Part shown: positions 4,691-7,324 of the stretch, piece after piece
How positions within the stretch are numbered: the stretch's first letter is position 1
Layout of the letters: each line of letters starts with the position of its first letter
Assembly (NCBI GenBank): GCA_030642635.1
Contig: DAOWNK010000162.1
Span: 1-7,324, forward strand
Source of the DNA: Pirellulales bacterium
GTDB lineage: Bacteria > Planctomycetota > Planctomycetia > Pirellulales > Thermoguttaceae
Reading direction: 5' to 3'
DNA length: 7,324 bases
The notes under the pieces: model-generated
What the model saw: the letters and a program-made list of their open reading frames with translations, nothing else
Database searches by the model: none
Told to the model about the DNA's origin: nothing
Translations under genes and position numbers: made by a program

Positions 4691-6238
4691 ATGACCAATT
4701 CATCCATTCCCGCCGTCGGCATCGACCTGGGCACCACGTTTTCCGTGGTATCAAAGCTGGACGAGCACGGTCGGCCGATCACGCTGGCAAATGCCGAGGG
4801 TGATCGCGTCACCCCGAGCGTGGTATTGTTCGACGGCCAGGACGTCATCGTAGGCAAGGAGGCGCTGAAGGCGATAGCCACCGAGGCCGATCAGGTGGCT
4901 GAATGCTCTAAGCGCGACGTCGGCCATCGCGTGTTCCACAAGATATTCGAGGGCCGTCAGTATCCGCCGGAGGTGATTGAGGCCTGGATACTCAACAAGC
5001 TCCGCAGCGACGCCGCCGGTCAGATCGGCCGGTTCAGCAAGGTGGTGATCACCGTGCCGGCATATTTTGACGAGGTCCGGCGCAAGACCACCCAAGACGC
5101 CGGCTACATGGCCGGTTTCGAGGTGCTTGATATCATCAATGAACCGACCGCCGCGGCCGTATCGTTCGGGTTCCAGCAGGGATTCCTCGACCCAAAAGGC
5201 AGTTCCAATGCACCGCAGCGGATACTGGTTTACGACCTTGGCGGCGGGACGTTCGACGTAACCGTGATGGATATCCGCGGCACCGAGTTCACCGCCCTGG
5301 CCACCGACGGCGACGTGCGGCTGGGCGGATACGACTGGGACCAGCGGTTGGTCGACCTGGTTGCCGAGAGCTTCATCCGCGAGCACTACGTCGACCCGCG
5401 CGAAGACTCCGGCGCGGCCGGAAAGTTGTGGCTTGGGTGCGAAGACGCCAAGCGGACGCTATCGGTGCGCGGCAAGGCAGTGGTGGCCTGCGATTGCCAG
5501 GGCTACTCCTCAAGGGTCGAGATAACCAAACGGCAGTTCGAGGAGGCCACGCAGGACCTGTTGGACCGTACGCGGTTTACCGCCGAGCAGACGCTCAAGG
5601 CCGCAGGGTTGGGTTGGGACGATATCGAGCGGGTGTTGCTGGTCGGCGGCTCCACGCGAATGCCCATGGTCAGAGACATGCTCCAGCAGCTTTCCGGTAA
5701 GGCGCCCGACGCCTCGGTCGCAGCCGACGAGGCGGTCTCACACGGTGCGGCGCTTCGGGCAGGCCTGCTGCTGGCCGAGAGCCAAGGCAAATCGTCCGCC
5801 TTCAGCATCAAGAACGTCAACTCGCACAGCCTCGGCGTGGTGGGGACGGATCGGTTGACCAAGCGGCGTCGCAACGGGATTCTCATACCCAGGAACACCA
5901 CGCTGCCGGTTACCGCCAAGCGAACTTTTCGGACTTCTAAGGCGGGCCAGAAGTCGATCCTTGTGCAGATCGTCGAGGGCGAAAGTCCCTCGGCCGACGA
6001 CTGCACCGAGATCGGCAAGTGCACCGTCCGCAAGCTGCCGCCGAAACTGCCGGCCCAATCGCAAATCGACGTGCTGTTCCACTACGAACCGAACGGCCGG
6101 CTGAAAGTCAAGGTGACGGTCCCCGAAACCAACCGCCAGGTAAAAACCGAGATCGTCCGCGAGAACAGCCTCAGCAAGGAACACATGGACGGCTGGCGAC
6201 GGTACATCTGTCAGATGGATGCAACCGATTATCGGTAA
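4691..6238 (+). CDS. Short (lidless) Hsp70 family / DnaK-like chaperone
   Basis: The 515-residue product carries the full Hsp70 ATPase domain (about 1-370): phosphate-1 motif GIDLGTTFS at 10-18, the catalytic-lysine region SKRDVG with K74 at the place of the DnaK KRLIG segment, phosphate-2 motif DLGGGTFDVTV from 182, and adenosine motif LLVGGSTRMPMV around 316-327. A beta-sandwich substrate-binding domain follows (about 373-490), with HSLGVVG and IPRNTTLPVTAKRTF as counterparts of DnaK LSLG and IPRNTTIPTKKSQ. The protein then stops, so the helical lid of DnaK (about 630 residues) and the EEVD-like tail are absent. It should act as an ATP-driven cytoplasmic peptide-binding protein, but without a lid its client release and co-chaperone use may differ. 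The frame can be read upstream to a TTG at 4628, but that codon lies in the -35 box, so ATG 4691 is preferred; the ribosome site is weak. No dnaJ or grpE neighbour is present. It ends 10 bases from the convergent isomerase gene. Confidence 0.93.
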   Translation: MTNSSIPAVGIDLGTTFSVVSKLDEHGRPITLANAEGDRVTPSVVLFDGQDVIVGKEALKAIATEADQVAECSKRDVGHRVFHKIFEGRQYPPEVIEAWILNKLRSDAAGQIGRFSKVVITVPAYFDEVRRKTTQDAGYMAGFEVLDIINEPTAAAVSFGFQQGFLDPKGSSNAPQRILVYDLGGGTFDVTVMDIRGTEFTALATDGDVRLGGYDWDQRLVDLVAESFIREHYVDPREDSGAAGKLWLGCEDAKRTLSVRGKAVVACDCQGYSSRVEITKRQFEEATQDLLDRTRFTAEQTLKAAGLGWDDIERVLLVGGSTRMPMVRDMLQQLSGKAPDASVAADEAVSHGAALRAGLLLAESQGKSSAFSIKNVNSHSLGVVGTDRLTKRRRNGILIPRNTTLPVTAKRTFRTSKAGQKSILVQIVEGESPSADDCTEIGKCTVRKLPPKLPAQSQIDVLFHYEPNGRLKVKVTVPETNRQVKTEIVRENSLSKEHMDGWRRYICQMDATDYR

Positions 6239-6248
6239 GGTCGCGGCT

Positions 6249-7001
6249 TTACAGCAGGCTCTCCAGCAGCAGACGCATCTTGCGCATCTCGACCAGTTGA
6301 TCGACATCCGGCATCGGTGCAATGTCTACACACAGCGCACGGTTGTAGCCGACCTTGTTTAGTTGGTTGATCAGCCGACCGTACTCGATCTGGCCCTGTC
6401 CGACGCGTACCTGTAGCTGTTCCTTGCTGGTATCTCGAAGCCGAACGTGGTAGACGTACTTCATAACTTGCCTAAACCCCCTTTTGGCATGGGGGCCGAA
6501 GATGAAATGGCTTGGGTCCAGTGTAATTCCAAGCCCCTTGACACTGTCGCACAGCACCACGGCGGTGTCGGGGTCCTCGGTCATGTGTCCGATTTCGGTG
6601 AGTAGCCCAACGCGAATCCCCTCTTCGGAGCTAATTGCCGACAGCTTCCGAAGCCGCTCGACCTCGGCGTTAAACGGTGTGCCCAGCTCTGCCGAGCGAA
6701 CCGTCACAGTGATTACCTTGAGGGTCTTCGCCACTCGGCAACAAGCGGCGAATTGCTCGTAATACTGCTGCTCGTCCGAGATTTCCATGTCGATACTGAA
6801 CGCACAAGGTGTCAGCCGATGTGTCTGTCGGCAGAACTGCACCGCGCGATCCTGGTCGGCCAGCACTTCAGAAGGTTTTAGAAGGCCACCGGATTCGTGT
6901 ATCATGATCTCAACATTTGTGTATTCTAAATCGACTAGTCGCCGCATGGCATCATCCATCGACAGATCGGGAAAACATCGGCTGGTGGCTGCAACAAACA
7001 C
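6249..7001 (-). CDS. Sugar phosphate isomerase/epimerase-like TIM-barrel protein (AP endonuclease 2 / xylose isomerase-like fold)
   Basis: The 250-residue product has the layout of the AP-endonuclease-2 superfamily: a short first strand (FVAATSRCFPDLS), LVDLEYTNVEIMI for strand two, and late-barrel metal-site segments LLTEIGHM, ITLDPSHFIF and YHVRLRDTS, followed by GQGQIEYGRLINQLNKVGYNRALCVDI. The Glu, Asp-x-x-His and His-x-Arg residues are the usual divalent-metal ligands of the family, so an intact active site is likely. Members isomerise or epimerise sugars, inositols or hydroxypyruvate-type compounds; sequence alone does not give the substrate. The length is slightly below the usual 260-290. 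The start is GTG at 7001, supported by AAGGAG seven bases upstream. It is cytoplasmic, transcribed towards the Hsp70 gene, and its other neighbour is outside the window. Confidence 0.85.
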   Translation of the reverse strand: MFVAATSRCFPDLSMDDAMRRLVDLEYTNVEIMIHESGGLLKPSEVLADQDRAVQFCRQTHRLTPCAFSIDMEISDEQQYYEQFAACCRVAKTLKVITVTVRSAELGTPFNAEVERLRKLSAISSEEGIRVGLLTEIGHMTEDPDTAVVLCDSVKGLGITLDPSHFIFGPHAKRGFRQVMKYVYHVRLRDTSKEQLQVRVGQGQIEYGRLINQLNKVGYNRALCVDIAPMPDVDQLVEMRKMRLLLESLL

Positions 7002-7008
7002 TCTAAAA

Positions 7009-7014
7009 CTCCTT
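7009..7014 (-). promoter_or_regulatory. Shine-Dalgarno site for the isomerase/epimerase gene
   Basis: The minus strand reads AAGGAG seven bases before the GTG at 7001. This decides for the GTG start, since the next in-frame ATG (position 15 of the product) would remove the first barrel strand. Confidence 0.8.
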
Positions 7015-7324
7015 TTCTACCGAATTTTCCACCGGTAAACCGGCGACCAGTGTGGGGGGCTTTAACGACAGAATAGGTAGCTTAGCGTTTCAGGGCCTCT
7101 CTGGAAAGATGTTTTTCAGCATCCCAGTGTGCAACGACCGACCCGTTGGTGTATACTTTGCGGTCAGGGGCCAGGGACCAGGGATTAGGGGCTAGAGAAG
7201 AACGAAGAGAGAGGAGAGAGGAGAGAGGATGGTCTGAAACAAAAATCCCTCTTCTCTTTTCACTCTTCACTCTTCTTCCCCCTGGCCACTAACCCCCCGC
7301 CCCTAACCCCCCGCCCCCCACCCC
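7015..7324. other. Gene-free stretch ending in purine- and pyrimidine-rich low-complexity DNA
   Basis: I see no supported gene or RNA in these bases. The part next to the isomerase gene (7015-7160) should hold its promoter, but no convincing boxes are visible; a small CCGGT-TT-ACCGG palindrome lies near 7030-7042. From about 7167 a G/A-rich block (GGGGCCAGGGACCAGGG, then GAGAGGAGAGAGGAGAGAGG) is followed by a C/T-rich block (CTCTTCTCTTTTCACTCTTC, then CCCCTGGCC and CCCCTAACCCCCC runs) to the window end. A 62-codon minus-strand frame (7270-7082) crosses it but its N-terminal half is low-complexity translation. Confidence 0.6.
7167..7287. repeat. Imperfect purine/pyrimidine inverted repeat
   Basis: GGCCAGGG (7169-7176) pairs with CCCTGGCC (7280-7287). 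The purine-rich run at 7195-7230 faces a pyrimidine-rich run at 7247-7280, which it can partly pair with. The arms are imperfect and low in complexity, so this may be two opposed copies of a simple sequence rather than a functional hairpin. Confidence 0.45.

Noticed and set aside
4751..5386. 211-codon minus-strand frame
   Set aside because: Antisense shadow of the Hsp70 ATPase domain, produced by GC-rich codon bias.
5738..6322. 194-codon minus-strand frame
   Set aside because: It crosses the 3' ends of two well-supported convergent genes in the wrong frames and has no family features.
7082..7270. 62-codon minus-strand frame as a small gene
   Set aside because: Half of it is translation of low-complexity purine/pyrimidine DNA. 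The rest (TNGSVVAHWDAEKHLSREALKR) is not recognisable, and no ribosome site precedes it.

Overview
The window carries five protein-coding genes with long non-coding gaps that are rich in hairpins and repeats. Coding sequence is GC-rich. Three things make a Planctomycetes-type bacterium, probably from an anaerobic or sediment lineage, the best guess: gaps filled with GC-rich interspersed palindromes, a short DnaK-like Hsp70 of a kind I associate with that phylum, and an AP-endonuclease-2-fold sugar isomerase/epimerase. This is inference from style; there is no rRNA or marker gene.

Left part (1-2449, minus strand): two genes in the order nfnA (2449-1610), then nfnB/gltA (1355 running off the left edge). 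They encode the small FAD/[2Fe-2S] and large FAD/[4Fe-4S] subunits of an NfnAB-type transhydrogenase, also described as sulfide dehydrogenase SudBA or as the glutamate synthase small subunit. Unusually, 254 bases separate them. This gap holds eleven perfect copies of a 13-bp tandem repeat, the first overlapping the nfnA stop codon, and a long inverted repeat.

Middle (2450-4397): a 343-base divergent gap with nested, nearly concentric inverted repeats leads to a plus-strand gene for an FMN-binding glutamate-synthase-like protein. It lacks the glutaminase domain and the usual [3Fe-4S] cysteines but has a five-cysteine cluster at its N-terminus. Divergent placement beside nfnAB suggests one electron-transfer and nitrogen-assimilation module in which NfnAB could pass electrons to the FMN protein.

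Right part (4398-7324): a block of REP-like hairpins with compensatory stem changes precedes a strong sigma-70-type promoter and a gene for a lidless Hsp70. Its 3' end converges on a minus-strand sugar phosphate isomerase/epimerase-like gene. The last 300 bases hold no gene I can support and end in purine-rich and pyrimidine-rich low-complexity DNA.
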